Below are positions 1 through 8,043 of a stretch of 59,891 nucleotides of DNA, in pieces. This stretch comes from Bacteroidota bacterium (GTDB taxonomy: Bacteria > Bacteroidota > Bacteroidia > B-17B0 > Aurantibacillaceae). Where the stretch lies: assembly GCA_018267825.1 (NCBI GenBank), contig JAFDXR010000017.1, forward strand, positions 1-59,891. Direction: 5' to 3'. The position numbers and the translations under genes were made by a program. The stretch's first letter is position 1. Every line of letters starts with the position of its first letter. The notes beneath the pieces are model-generated. The model was not told the DNA's origin. It saw nothing but the letters and a program-made list of their open reading frames with translations, and did no database searches.

Positions 1-735
1 TTCCAGTTTTACGGTTGTAAAGAAACTCGCCGTATTCCACGTAATGTAATAAGTACAGGCTTGCTGCAGGGTCTCGCCGCCATTCGGTGCTGTCAGGATG
101 GGGGTTGCAGGAGAAATTGTAAAAGTTGAGTTGCTTACATCCTGCATACAGTTCTGCACATAATCCATCACCCGCACGAGGCAGTTGGTGGATGGAATGT
201 TAGGTACAGTCCAGCTGTATACGCCTGATGTATTGGCATAATTGGTAACTATATTGGTCCATGAAGAACCTCCGTTTGTAGAGTACGCAATATTATATGT
301 ATTGGAAGTTCCCTGTGCTGTCCAGGTAATATTCTGCACCGTATTTCCCTGCCACACCTCTCCGCCATTGGGCGTATTCAGTACAATAGGGATATTGATG
401 GTAAAGAAAGCATTACTCTGATCGGTTGTTGCACTGTTCAGGGCATCATATACACGCATCAGCACTGTGCTTGACTGTACATTTGGCACGGTCCATACAA
501 ACTGGCCATTGGTCGATAAAAAGTTACTGGCAACGGAAGTCCAGATTGTCCCGCCATCCAATGAATAGTCGACATTCCAGTAATTAGAGGGAGATCCGGT
601 TTGCGACCATTTTACCGTATAGGTCTGACAGGAGTATAATACTTCACCCCCGTTTGGTTGTATGATCGTAATAGACTGTGATTTTACAATCAGAGAAGAA
701 ATCGTCAATGCAAGCAGTAGTAATAATTTTCTCAT
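1..735 (-). CDS. Secreted protein with tandem Kre9/KNH-like Ig domains, C-terminus missing
   Basis: The reading frame starts at an ATG at 735 and is open to the edge of the window (245 codons, no stop), so only the N-terminal part is seen. Residues 1-21 form a signal peptide (MRKLLLLLALTISSLIVKSQS). Three repeats of about 90 residues follow, each beginning with a PNGGE motif, with I-W or K-W about ten residues later and a W-T-V-P-N motif in the middle, the pattern of the Kre9/KNH-like Ig-fold family often found in large T9SS-exported proteins of Bacteroidota. The third repeat is cut. A sorting domain would lie outside the window, so export by T9SS is inferred only. Confidence 0.8.
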   Translation of the reverse strand, partial: MRKLLLLLALTISSLIVKSQSITIIQPNGGEVLYSCQTYTVKWSQTGSPSNYWNVDYSLDGGTIWTSVASNFLSTNGQFVWTVPNVQSSTVLMRVYDALNSATTDQSNAFFTINIPIVLNTPNGGEVWQGNTVQNITWTAQGTSNTYNIAYSTNGGSSWTNIVTNYANTSGVYSWTVPNIPSTNCLVRVMDYVQNCMQDVSNSTFTISPATPILTAPNGGETLQQACTYYITWNTASFFTTVKLE

Positions 736-769
736 GCGGAAATTGCTTTTAATATAAAATGTGTGTACT

Positions 770-777
770 CAAAATTA
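770..777 (-). promoter_or_regulatory. Bacteroidota -7 promoter element of the Kre9-like gene
   Basis: The minus strand reads TAATTTTG, a perfect TAnnTTTG, ending 34 nt before the ATG at 735. I see no convincing -33 TTG at the usual distance, so this is a single-element prediction. Confidence 0.4.
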
Positions 778-963
778 GACCATTGCCCTGACGGGCCGGG
801 TACCATTCGATAAATTTTTTTATCAAAATTAGAAAAAACGTCAATGCCTGAAGTTTCAAAAGCCTTCAAAATTTGAACTTTCCTGAAGAGTTTTCAAAAA
901 TCATGAACAATTGACCTGTAAATTCAGCTGTAATAAAAGCCAATTGCTGTATACAGCGATCGC

Positions 964-1530
964 TTATTTTTTCTGCAATGGCTTTTCCGGCAAATTAATT
1001 TCAAAGGCCTCCCATTGATGTTTTGTTCCATTCCAGTAGTATTGGATGGATTTGCCACCATTGGTATCGTATACCATATAATATGCTTTACTATCGTCTA
1101 CAGAGTAATAGCTTTTAATCATAACTTCTCCTGTATTTCCAGGCAGGGGGTTTTCAGGCAGATTGATTTCAAATGGCTGCCATTTATGATTTGTTCCATT
1201 CCATGAGTACTGAACCGATTTGCCGGTTTTGGTATCCCAGGCGATATAATATGCAGCCTTATCGCGATGGTCATAATATACATCCATCATAATATTGCCT
1301 GTTGCACCAGGTACAGGCTGCGCCGGAAGGTTAATTTCAAAGGCATCCCATTGATGCTTACTTCCATTCCAGTAATACTGAATGGATTCCCCGGTTTTTA
1401 TATCCCAAGCTATATAATAGCTTTTGTTATCATTGACATCGTAGTAACATGTCATACGTGTGGTGTTTTGGCTCCGCACAAAGCTTATGCATAACACAAG
1501 TGCAAGAAAAGAAAGTCTGATTTTTTTCAT
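964..1530 (-). CDS. Small secreted protein made of three near-identical ~54-residue repeats
   Basis: I take the ATG at 1530 because it starts a signal peptide (MKKIRLSFLALVLCISFVRS); upstream in-frame starts add a charged stretch that would bury it. The 188-aa product is then three consecutive repeats (about 26-79, 80-134, 135-188). Each has a YY pair, a D-x2-K-[AS]-YY core, a D-x3-G-x-S-[IV]-QY-x-WNG stretch, and ends in FEINLP. The aromatic, tryptophan-rich repeat suggests a beta-propeller blade or carbohydrate-binding unit, but I do not recognise the family. No T9SS sorting domain is present, so the mature protein probably stays in the periplasm or outer membrane. Confidence 0.75.
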   Translation of the reverse strand: MKKIRLSFLALVLCISFVRSQNTTRMTCYYDVNDNKSYYIAWDIKTGESIQYYWNGSKHQWDAFEINLPAQPVPGATGNIMMDVYYDHRDKAAYYIAWDTKTGKSVQYSWNGTNHKWQPFEINLPENPLPGNTGEVMIKSYYSVDDSKAYYMVYDTNGGKSIQYYWNGTKHQWEAFEINLPEKPLQKK

Positions 1531-1542
1531 AGTTTTATTTTT

Positions 1543-1570
1543 TAAAGTTATTACAATCCGATCATACCAA
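1543..1570 (-). promoter_or_regulatory. Promoter of the triple-repeat protein
   Basis: On the minus strand TTG (1568-1570) is followed after 17 bp by TAACTTTA (1543-1550), a one-mismatch TAnnTTTG, 12 nt before the ATG at 1530. Both elements fit the Bacteroidota -33/-7 arrangement. Confidence 0.45.
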
Positions 1571-1893
1571 TCGATTACAATTTCCAGCTCTAATCTCATC
1601 GGCGATAGCGCAACTCCTTATCATCTGGCGTTTTGAGAGTAAATGCTTCCTGTCGTTAAAAGTAACTTTATATTTCTGATCTACCACATTCGTTTCATCA
1701 TGAAATCATTGCCGACTTTCTTTCAGACGTTACAGTGTGCCTGTTCATATAAGGATGAAAAAATGCCGGAGCAGACCCCGCTGATGCGACCTGCCTGACA
1801 CCCGATTAATTCATTGGCCCATAAAAACCGCCTCCTGAGAAAATCTTTTTCAACAACTTATAAAAATAATCCGATTTAGCCTTGATATAATTG

Positions 1894-1901
1894 TAAATTT
1901 G
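1894..1901 (+). promoter_or_regulatory. -7 promoter element of purA
   Basis: TAAATTTG is a perfect TAnnTTTG, ending 25 nt before the purA ATG. The -33 region (about 1873-1877) has only a weak TTTA. Confidence 0.45.
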
Positions 1902-1926
1902 AGGCCTTTCAAACTTATTACGATAC

Positions 1927-3195
1927 ATGAACAAAGCTGATGTATTACTGGGTCTTCAATGGGGCGATGAAGGTAAAGGTAAAATTGTAGATGTGCTCAC
2001 CCCGAAATACGACATCATTGCCCGTTTCCAGGGTGGTCCGAATGCAGGACATACCCTCGAGTTCAATGGCATTAAACACGTTTTACATACGATTCCCAGT
2101 GGTATTTTCCACCCAACAGCCATCAACATTGTTGGAAACGGTGTTGTAATTGATCCTGTGATCTTTAAAAAAGAACTCGATGCTCTTACCAATATGGGCG
2201 TTGATTTCAAAAGCAAATTGCTTATTTCCAAACGGGCTCATTTGATTTTACCAACGCACCGCCTGCTCGATGCAGCCAGCGAGGCCTCCAAGGGGAAGAA
2301 TAAAATCGGCTCCACCCTGAAAGGGATCGGTCCTACCTATATGGACAAAACCGGTCGCAACGGGTTGCGTGTAGGCGATATTGAAAGCCCTGACTTCAAG
2401 GAAAAATACAATGTTCTGGTTGAAAAGCACAAACAATTACTGGCTTTTCATCAATACGAATATAATCTCGCAGAACTTGAACCGGCCTGGTTTACCGCCA
2501 TTGATGCATTGAAACAACTTACCTTTATTGACAGCGAGCATTATGTAAATGATGCCATTAAAAAAGGAAAGAAAATTCTGGCCGAAGGGGCACAGGGATC
2601 TCTGCTCGATATTGACTTTGGTTCATATCCTTTTGTAACCTCATCCAATACGGTTTGCGCCGGTGCCTGCAACGGACTTGGCATAGCCCCGAATAAAATC
2701 GGCGGCGTGATCGGAATTTTCAAAGCCTATTGTACCCGTGTAGGAAGCGGTCCTTTTCCAACGGAACTGGACAATGAAACCGGCGAAAAAATCCGCCAGA
2801 TCGGCCGCGAATTCGGCGCTACAACAGGACGCGCACGCCGTACAGGCTGGCTCGACATTCCGGCTCTGAAATACGCTATCGACATCAACGGTGTTACAGA
2901 ACTCATGATGATGAAAGCTGATGTATTGTCGGATTTTGCAAACATCGATATTTGTACACATTATATTCACCGTGGCGAGCGCATCGACTACCTGCCGTTC
3001 AGTATTGAACCATCGGAAGTAACTCCGGTATACGAAACTGTAAAAGGCTGGAACTGCGATCTGACAAAGCTTACAGCTAAGGAACAGTTGCCAAAAGAAC
3101 TGAGCGACTATGTAAAATATATTGAAAAAGCAGTTGGTGTACCTATCACGATTGTATCTATTGGCCCCGACAGAACACAAACCATTCACATGTAG
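1927..3195 (+). CDS. purA: Adenylosuccinate synthase
   Basis: PurA joins IMP and aspartate with GTP hydrolysis to give adenylosuccinate, the first committed step from IMP to AMP, in the cytosol. The 422-aa length is normal. The N-terminal GTP-binding loop GDEGKGK is at residues 13-19 and the NAGHT motif at 39-43; the C-terminal base-recognition region ends with a SIGPDR motif. The gene has its own promoter and is followed by a strong terminator, so it is monocistronic. The ATG at 1927 begins directly at the conserved N-terminus. Confidence 0.98.
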   Translation: MNKADVLLGLQWGDEGKGKIVDVLTPKYDIIARFQGGPNAGHTLEFNGIKHVLHTIPSGIFHPTAINIVGNGVVIDPVIFKKELDALTNMGVDFKSKLLISKRAHLILPTHRLLDAASEASKGKNKIGSTLKGIGPTYMDKTGRNGLRVGDIESPDFKEKYNVLVEKHKQLLAFHQYEYNLAELEPAWFTAIDALKQLTFIDSEHYVNDAIKKGKKILAEGAQGSLLDIDFGSYPFVTSSNTVCAGACNGLGIAPNKIGGVIGIFKAYCTRVGSGPFPTELDNETGEKIRQIGREFGATTGRARRTGWLDIPALKYAIDINGVTELMMMKADVLSDFANIDICTHYIHRGERIDYLPFSIEPSEVTPVYETVKGWNCDLTKLTAKEQLPKELSDYVKYIEKAVGVPITIVSIGPDRTQTIHM

Positions 3196-3260
3196 GCAGA
3201 AGCCAGCATGTAATTATTTTGTATATTTAACCTGATGAGAAATATGCATCTCTTATATCA

Positions 3261-3294
3261 AAAGCATGGTTTAACACAAACCATGCTTTTTTTT
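3261..3294 (+). terminator. Rho-independent terminator after purA
   Basis: AAAGCATGGTTT (3261-3272) pairs perfectly with AAACCATGCTTT (3278-3289) across a 5-nt loop and continues into a run of eight T. It separates purA from pyrR. I see no alternative antiterminator fold, so I do not read it as a PyrR attenuator. Confidence 0.9.
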
Positions 3295-3342
3295 ATGCCG
3301 GTGTCATACGCCTCTGCCAACAGTAATCACACGCTTAAATAA

Positions 3343-3350
3343 TATCTTTG
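3343..3350 (+). promoter_or_regulatory. -7 promoter element of pyrR, predicted leaderless
   Basis: TATCTTTG is a perfect TAnnTTTG and ends only 5 nt before the GTG start at 3356. If transcription starts at the usual distance, the mRNA begins at or next to the start codon. Confidence 0.55.
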
Positions 3351-3355
3351 TAACC

Positions 3356-3889
3356 GTGAAACCAAAAGTATTGTTAGAAAATAAACAACTCGAAGTCACA
3401 CTTACCCGGCTTTGCCATCAGCTTATCGAAGTTCATAATGATTTCAGCAACAGCGTTATCATTGGGCTTCAGCCAAGAGGTATCTACCTGGCGCACCGTC
3501 TTCAGAAAATTCTGCAGGATATCCTGAAAACAAAACACATTCACTGCGGCGACCTGGATACAACATTTTACCGTGACGATTTCCGTAAAAAAGAACTGAT
3601 TCCGAACCGGACCAGTATCGATTTTATCATTGAAGATAAAAATGTGATCCTGATCGACGATGTGCTGTTTACAGGCCGTACAATCCGTGCCGGACTGGAT
3701 GCCATGCTGGCCTTTGGTCGCCCAAAAGACGTGGAGTTGCTGGTATTGGTTGATCGGCGCTTTAAAAGACACCTTCCAATACAGGCCAAATATTCAGGCC
3801 TTACCATCGACTCTATTGACACACAAAATGTGAAAGTGGAATGGAAAGAAACCGACGGAAAAGACCGTGTAACCCTGATTGACAAATAA
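3356..3889 (+). CDS. pyrR: PyrR-type bifunctional regulator / uracil phosphoribosyltransferase
   Basis: This type I phosphoribosyltransferase has the PRPP-binding motif VILIDDVLFTGRT at residues 97-109 and the PyrR-typical LQPRG segment near 38-42. At 177 aa it is the normal PyrR length. PyrR proteins sense UMP/UTP, in Gram-positives by binding pyr mRNA, and convert uracil plus PRPP to UMP. The start is a GTG at 3356, placed just after a -7 promoter element. It lies upstream of pyrB with one unrelated gene (DinB) between, so a role in pyrimidine control is likely, but I see no recognisable PyrR-binding loop in the leader. Confidence 0.9.
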   Translation: MKPKVLLENKQLEVTLTRLCHQLIEVHNDFSNSVIIGLQPRGIYLAHRLQKILQDILKTKHIHCGDLDTTFYRDDFRKKELIPNRTSIDFIIEDKNVILIDDVLFTGRTIRAGLDAMLAFGRPKDVELLVLVDRRFKRHLPIQAKYSGLTIDSIDTQNVKVEWKETDGKDRVTLIDK

Positions 3890-3890
3890 C

Positions 3891-4403
3891 ATGCGCCCAA
3901 ACACCGAAGACCATATACCATACTTTACCTATTACATCGGGCTGATTCCTGAAACGGATGTTATTCAGGCCCTTCAGAACAACCAGCAACACATTGCCAC
4001 TTTTATACGATCTATACCAGAAGATAAAGCCGGATACCGTTATGCCGAAAACAAATGGAGTATCAAACAGGTTATAAACCATGTGATCGATACAGAGCGG
4101 ATTATGAGTTACAGGGCTTTGCGTTTTTCGAGAGGCGATGCACAATTGCTGCCAGGCTTTGATGAAAACCTCTATGCCGATCATGCCTGCCTCGAAAACA
4201 GCAGCCTGTCCTTGCTGGCCGAAGAATTTGAGACCGTGAGAAAAGCAACGATACTTTTTGCAAAACAGCTGGATGAAACAGCCTGGCTCCGCAAAGGACG
4301 TATGGTAGCAGGAGAAGTAAATGTACTATCGCTTGGATATTTCATATGTGGTCACACCCAGCATCATATCCAGGTTATAAAAGAACGGTATTTAAAACAA
4401 TAA
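3891..4403 (+). CDS. DinB/YfiT-like putative metal-dependent hydrolase or thiol transferase
   Basis: The 170-aa product is an all-helical DinB-superfamily protein. The family uses a three-histidine metal site; candidate ligands are the His of INHVID (about residue 63) and the paired His of GHTQHH near the C-terminus. Members include thiol S-transferases and damage-induced proteins, and the substrate here is unknown. I choose the ATG at 3891, one base after the pyrR stop, over an upstream start inside pyrR. It sits in a unit with pyrR and pyrB by proximity, without an obvious functional link. Confidence 0.85.
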   Translation: MRPNTEDHIPYFTYYIGLIPETDVIQALQNNQQHIATFIRSIPEDKAGYRYAENKWSIKQVINHVIDTERIMSYRALRFSRGDAQLLPGFDENLYADHACLENSSLSLLAEEFETVRKATILFAKQLDETAWLRKGRMVAGEVNVLSLGYFICGHTQHHIQVIKERYLKQ

Positions 4404-4425
4404 CATATAAACTGAACGACATACA

Positions 4426-5349
4426 ATGAGTCACCTGAGTGTAAATCATTTATTAGGCATTAAATACATTACCAAGCAGGATATTGAGCTGATCCTGGAT
4501 ACTGCCACGAACTTTAAAGAAGTGATTAACCGTCCTATCAAAAAGGTGCCTTCGCTCCGCGATATTACGGTGGCCAATTTATTTTTTGAAAACTCAACAC
4601 GCACACGCCTCTCTTTCGAACTGGCCCAGAAGCGCCTGAGTGCCGATGTAGTGAACTTTTCAGCTTCATCTTCTTCTGTAAAAAAAGGAGAAACCCTGGT
4701 AGACACTGTCAACAATATCCTGGCCATGAAAGTGGATATGGTGGTCATGCGCCATGCTAACCCCGGTGCGGCTGTTTTTCTCAGTAAAAAAGTAAACGCC
4801 AGAATAGTCAATGCCGGCGACGGTGCCCACGAACATCCGACACAGGCTCTGCTTGATGCTTTCTCGATGCGCGAAAAACTGGGCGATCTGAAAGGAAAGA
4901 AAATTGCCATTGTAGGCGACATCCTTCACTCCCGCGTGGCCCTTTCAAATATTTTCTGCCTGCAAAAACTGGGTGCCGAAGTAAAAGTATGCGGACCTAC
5001 CACCCTGATTCCAAAATACATTGAAAGCCTGGGTGTAAAAGTAGAAAGCGATCTCCGGAAGGCGCTTGAATGGTGCGATGTAGCTAATATGCTGCGCATT
5101 CAGCTCGAACGCCAGGATATAAAATTTTTCCCATCACTACGCGAGTATACCATGCTTTACGGATTAAATAAGGAGTTGCTGGATTCCTTATCCAAAAAAA
5201 TCATCATCATGCACCCCGGCCCGATTAACCGCGGGGTTGAAATAACCAGTGATGTAGCCGACAGCGATCAGTCTATTATTCTTGACCAGGTAGAAAATGG
5301 TGTAGCCGTAAGAATGGCTGTGATGTTTCTGCTGGCTGGCCGTCAATAA
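4426..5349 (+). CDS. pyrB: Aspartate carbamoyltransferase catalytic subunit
   Basis: PyrB condenses carbamoyl phosphate and aspartate to carbamoyl aspartate, the committed step of de novo pyrimidine synthesis. The carbamoyl-phosphate loop STRTR is at residues 57-61, the HPTQ motif at 137-140, and the aspartate-binding HPGPINRG motif near 267-274. At 307 aa it is full length. It is the last gene of the pyrR-dinB-pyrB unit and is followed by a terminator. No pyrI regulatory-chain gene is nearby. Confidence 0.97.
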   Translation: MSHLSVNHLLGIKYITKQDIELILDTATNFKEVINRPIKKVPSLRDITVANLFFENSTRTRLSFELAQKRLSADVVNFSASSSSVKKGETLVDTVNNILAMKVDMVVMRHANPGAAVFLSKKVNARIVNAGDGAHEHPTQALLDAFSMREKLGDLKGKKIAIVGDILHSRVALSNIFCLQKLGAEVKVCGPTTLIPKYIESLGVKVESDLRKALEWCDVANMLRIQLERQDIKFFPSLREYTMLYGLNKELLDSLSKKIIIMHPGPINRGVEITSDVADSDQSIILDQVENGVAVRMAVMFLLAGRQ

Positions 5350-5362
5350 TAACACATTTGTT

Positions 5363-5390
5363 AAAAGCTCCTGCAAGTGAGCTTTTTTTA
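5363..5390 (+). terminator. Rho-independent terminator after pyrB
   Basis: AAAGCTC (5364-5370) pairs with GAGCTTT (5379-5385) across an 8-nt loop, followed by a T run. It lies 14 nt after the pyrB stop. Confidence 0.8.
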
Positions 5391-5423
5391 TCAAACAGCG
5401 ATTTCACCGCTTTATTTTATTAT

Positions 5424-5431
5424 TATATTTA
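5424..5431 (+). promoter_or_regulatory. -7-like element upstream of the 5460 gene
   Basis: TATATTTA matches TAnnTTTG except for the last base and ends 28 nt before the ATG at 5460. The region is AT-rich, so chance occurrence is possible. Confidence 0.35.
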
Positions 5432-5459
5432 CTTTAATAAAAACTCAAATACATTTCAC

Positions 5460-6290
5460 ATGAAGAAAATCTACTTAAGTATCCTTGGATTATGTTTTGG
5501 TCTGGCATTAAGCGCACAGACAGCCCCTACCTGCTCGCTGGACCCTGTATTTATTGCCAGCAATAAAATTGGTGTATGGCCTGATAGTGCTACCAATTTT
5601 ATCAGCGGTGTTGTTGGTCAACCCTATGTACAAAACGTTACTGTAAAAGTTCCAAAAGATACCACAACTTCCGGATTTACCTTTTGTTTCAACCGTTTTG
5701 AGCTCAGTTCACCAAGCGGCATTACAAACTATAACCTGCCTCCGGGCCTCAATTTTACTGTAACCCCTGCCCTGACAACAACAGCCGGTGTTATCTATTT
5801 CCCGGGCAACGCCAACAACTGCGCCAGTATCTGGGGAACACCAACAGTTGCCGGTTCATACTCCCTGCAGTTACAGGTTACACCGTTCATCAACGGTCCT
5901 GTATTCTCTGCCTGCCCGACCACACCTAATGCAATGGGCGGGTCCTCGAGTGTAACCGGCCCAACCACTCTGAAATATTACATCATTAACATCACTGCTC
6001 CGCAAGGCGTTGAAACATACGGTAAAGAAAAAATAGCTCTTTATCAGAATGCTCCTAATCCTTTCAGAGGCAAAACTGACATTAAGTTTTATGTAGAAAG
6101 TGAGGACAATGCAACCATCAGTGTTTACAATGCCTTGGGTAGTCTCGTTTACGAAAAAACAGTACGTTCGGTTGTAGGTGAAAACACCTTAAGCCTGGAT
6201 GCTGAAAACTGGAATGCCGGCATGTATATGTACAGCATTAAATTCAAAGGACTTGTATCTACCAAACGCATGATGGTAGGCGGCAACTAA
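5460..6290 (+). CDS. T9SS-exported protein of unknown function
   Basis: The ATG at 5460 starts a signal peptide (MKKIYLSILGLCFGLALSAQ). The 276-aa product has a cysteine-poor beta-rich body of about 170 residues with an Ig-like, Pro/Thr-rich sequence that I do not recognise. It ends in a type A T9SS sorting domain of about 75 residues: LYQNAPNPF motif, a ISVYNALGSLVYE strand pair, then GMYMYSIKFKG. It should be exported across the outer membrane and either released or anchored to A-LPS. It is monocistronic, between the pyrB terminator and rnz. Confidence 0.85.
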   Translation: MKKIYLSILGLCFGLALSAQTAPTCSLDPVFIASNKIGVWPDSATNFISGVVGQPYVQNVTVKVPKDTTTSGFTFCFNRFELSSPSGITNYNLPPGLNFTVTPALTTTAGVIYFPGNANNCASIWGTPTVAGSYSLQLQVTPFINGPVFSACPTTPNAMGGSSSVTGPTTLKYYIINITAPQGVETYGKEKIALYQNAPNPFRGKTDIKFYVESEDNATISVYNALGSLVYEKTVRSVVGENTLSLDAENWNAGMYMYSIKFKGLVSTKRMMVGGN

Positions 6291-6333
6291 AACGATACTC
6301 TGTCAGACGTTTACGATCACTCCTGTTTAATCT

Positions 6334-7254
6334 ATGTCACGCCAAACGTTTGATTTAACCATATTAGGAAGCAGTTCGGCAACACCCACTGCTACCAGAA
6401 ATCCAACCTCTCAGTTATTAAATATAGCTGAGAGGTTTTTTTTGATCGATTGTGGAGAGGCCACACAAATTCAGTTGCGCCGCTTTAAATGTAAGTTTCA
6501 GAAAATCGACCATATCTTCATCAGCCACCTGCATGGCGATCACTTCCTGGGTCTGCCCGGTCTGCTGGCAAGCATGCATCTGCTGGGACGTAAACAGGAA
6601 CTCTGTATTTATGCACCCGCAGCACTCGAAGAGATCATCAGCCTGATCAACAGCCAGAGCGACACCATGCTCAACTACCCCATCCGCTTTATACACACCG
6701 ACGACAAGGGATTGAACAAACTGTATGAAGATCAGAAGGTAGAGGTATTCAGCTTCCCGCTGAAACATCGCATTAAAACCACCGGTTTTTTGTTCCGCGA
6801 GAAACCCGCTATGCGTAATATTGATAAGTTTAAACTCGAAAAACACCATGTATCGCTGGCCGAAATCCATAAACTGAAAATGGGTGAAGATGCTATCGCT
6901 GATGATGGCCGGATTATTCCAAACGCAGAGCTTACCACCGATCCACTGCCACCAAGAAGTTATGCCTATTGCAGCGACACACTTTTTCATGAGGAGATGG
7001 CGGACTTTATACAGCATGTCGACCTGCTTTATCATGAATCAACCTTCCTGGAAGACAAAAAAGACCGCGCAAAAGTAACTTTCCACAGTACTGCCATGCA
7101 GGCCGCTACCATGGCACGTCTCGCCCATGCAAAACAGCTGGTTCTGGGACATTTTTCGGCACGCTATGGCGAACTCGACGATTTCCTGACCGAGGCCTCC
7201 GGCATTTTTCCACAGGTTGAGTTAGCAACAGAAGGCAAAAAAATAAGTCTTTAG
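6334..7254 (+). CDS. rnz: Ribonuclease Z
   Basis: RNase Z is a zinc-dependent endonuclease of the metallo-beta-lactamase fold that trims the 3' ends of tRNA precursors in the cytosol. The signature HLHGDH is at residues 65-70 and further metal ligands are visible in SDT and GHFSARY in the C-terminal half. At 306 aa it is the short (ElaC) form. The N-terminus (FDLTILGSSSATPT) is the family's usual start. It lies 43 bp after the T9SS cargo gene with no terminator seen between them. Confidence 0.95.
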   Translation: MSRQTFDLTILGSSSATPTATRNPTSQLLNIAERFFLIDCGEATQIQLRRFKCKFQKIDHIFISHLHGDHFLGLPGLLASMHLLGRKQELCIYAPAALEEIISLINSQSDTMLNYPIRFIHTDDKGLNKLYEDQKVEVFSFPLKHRIKTTGFLFREKPAMRNIDKFKLEKHHVSLAEIHKLKMGEDAIADDGRIIPNAELTTDPLPPRSYAYCSDTLFHEEMADFIQHVDLLYHESTFLEDKKDRAKVTFHSTAMQAATMARLAHAKQLVLGHFSARYGELDDFLTEASGIFPQVELATEGKKISL

Positions 7255-7286
7255 TTTGCTTATTTGGATAGAGGCCATTACCTTTG
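7255..7286 (+). promoter_or_regulatory. Full -33/-7 promoter of the LuxR-type regulator gene
   Basis: TTTG (7255-7258) is followed after 20 bp by TACCTTTG (7279-7286), both perfect matches to the Bacteroidota consensus. It overlaps the end of rnz and gives a leader of roughly 22 nt before the GTG at 7313. Confidence 0.65.
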
Positions 7287-7312
7287 TTTAAAATTAATCT
7301 AAATAAAATTAA

Positions 7313-7975
7313 GTGATCTCAGTACTGATAGCCGATAAATATTATTTGAGCCGCGTTGGCCTGATGAGTTTATTGAACGAATCATCTAATTTCAACGCGG
7401 ATTACACGGCAGAAAGCAACTTCGAGGCCCTGATGGAAACCATCAGAGAGCGCAACCCTAAAATACTGGTGATTGATTTTCAATCGTTCGGACTTTCTGC
7501 CAAACACCTGGCCATGATTACCCGGAAGTTCAAAAAACTTCAGATCCTCGCCATCACCGATTACCTTACCAAAACTGAAATGCAGGCTGCCCTGGATGCC
7601 GGTGTACGCAGCTACCTTCTGAAAGAATGTGATAAAGAAGAAATTATAGAGGCTTTACATGCCACCTACAATGGCGAACGCTTCCTTTGCGGAAAAGTAG
7701 CTTATTTTCTTTCCAGCCCTGAAACAGCAGCAACACGCGCACAGATGAGCCAGGTCTCCTGCGAAGGGCTTGGCATCACTGATCGTGAAATTGATGTAAT
7801 CAGGCTTATTGCCGAAGGTCTCTCCAACAAACAGATCGCCGACAAACTTTGCCTGAGCACACACACCGTTAACACACACCGCAAAAACCTGATGAACAAA
7901 CTACAGGTGAATAATACAGCAGGTGTTCTGATGTTTGCCGTGAAGAACAATTTACTGGCCGAAGAACTTGTATAG
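7313..7975 (+). CDS. NarL/FixJ-type response regulator with degenerate acidic pocket
   Basis: The 220-aa protein has a receiver domain (about 1-120) and a LuxR-type helix-turn-helix (about 150-212, with LGITDREIDVIRLIAEGLS and a NKQIADKLCLSTHTVNTHR recognition region). The phospho-acceptor Asp is kept at residue 55, and the switch Thr and the Lys of LLKEC are present. The acidic pair that normally binds Mg (DD) is D8-K9. No histidine kinase gene is adjacent, so it is an orphan. Start is GTG at 7313. Confidence 0.9.
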   Translation: MISVLIADKYYLSRVGLMSLLNESSNFNADYTAESNFEALMETIRERNPKILVIDFQSFGLSAKHLAMITRKFKKLQILAITDYLTKTEMQAALDAGVRSYLLKECDKEEIIEALHATYNGERFLCGKVAYFLSSPETAATRAQMSQVSCEGLGITDREIDVIRLIAEGLSNKQIADKLCLSTHTVNTHRKNLMNKLQVNNTAGVLMFAVKNNLLAEELV

Positions 7976-8026
7976 AACTTCCCCGGCCTTTCCTCAGATT
8001 TCCCTTATTCATTAAGCGCTTTTCGG

Positions 8027-8034
8027 TATCTTTA
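8027..8034 (+). promoter_or_regulatory. -7-like element of queE
   Basis: TATCTTTA has one mismatch to TAnnTTTG and ends 9 nt before the queE ATG, implying a leader of only a few nucleotides. Confidence 0.4.
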
Positions 8035-8043
8035 CAGGAATTT

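Larger units (their letters stand above)
1531..1926. other. Intergenic region between divergent genes
   Basis: This 396-bp stretch lies between the minus-strand repeat protein and purA. It holds the two divergent promoters listed separately. I found no ORF with coding character, no tRNA-like fold and no clear hairpin in the middle part (about 1600-1880). Confidence 0.5.

Noticed and set aside
809..824. Inverted repeat GATAAA-TTTT-TTTATC
   Set aside because: It is made only of A/T-rich words, lies about 140 bp past the nearest gene end, and could occur by chance in AT-rich intergenic DNA.
946..964. Adjacent palindromes CTGTATACAG and AGCGATCGCT
   Set aside because: Short palindromes of this kind are common; there is no second copy nearby and no link to a gene start.
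3261..3355. PyrR-controlled attenuator upstream of pyrR
   Set aside because: The hairpin is a simple purA terminator, I found no competing antiterminator fold or PyrR-binding consensus, and the pyrR promoter is downstream of it.
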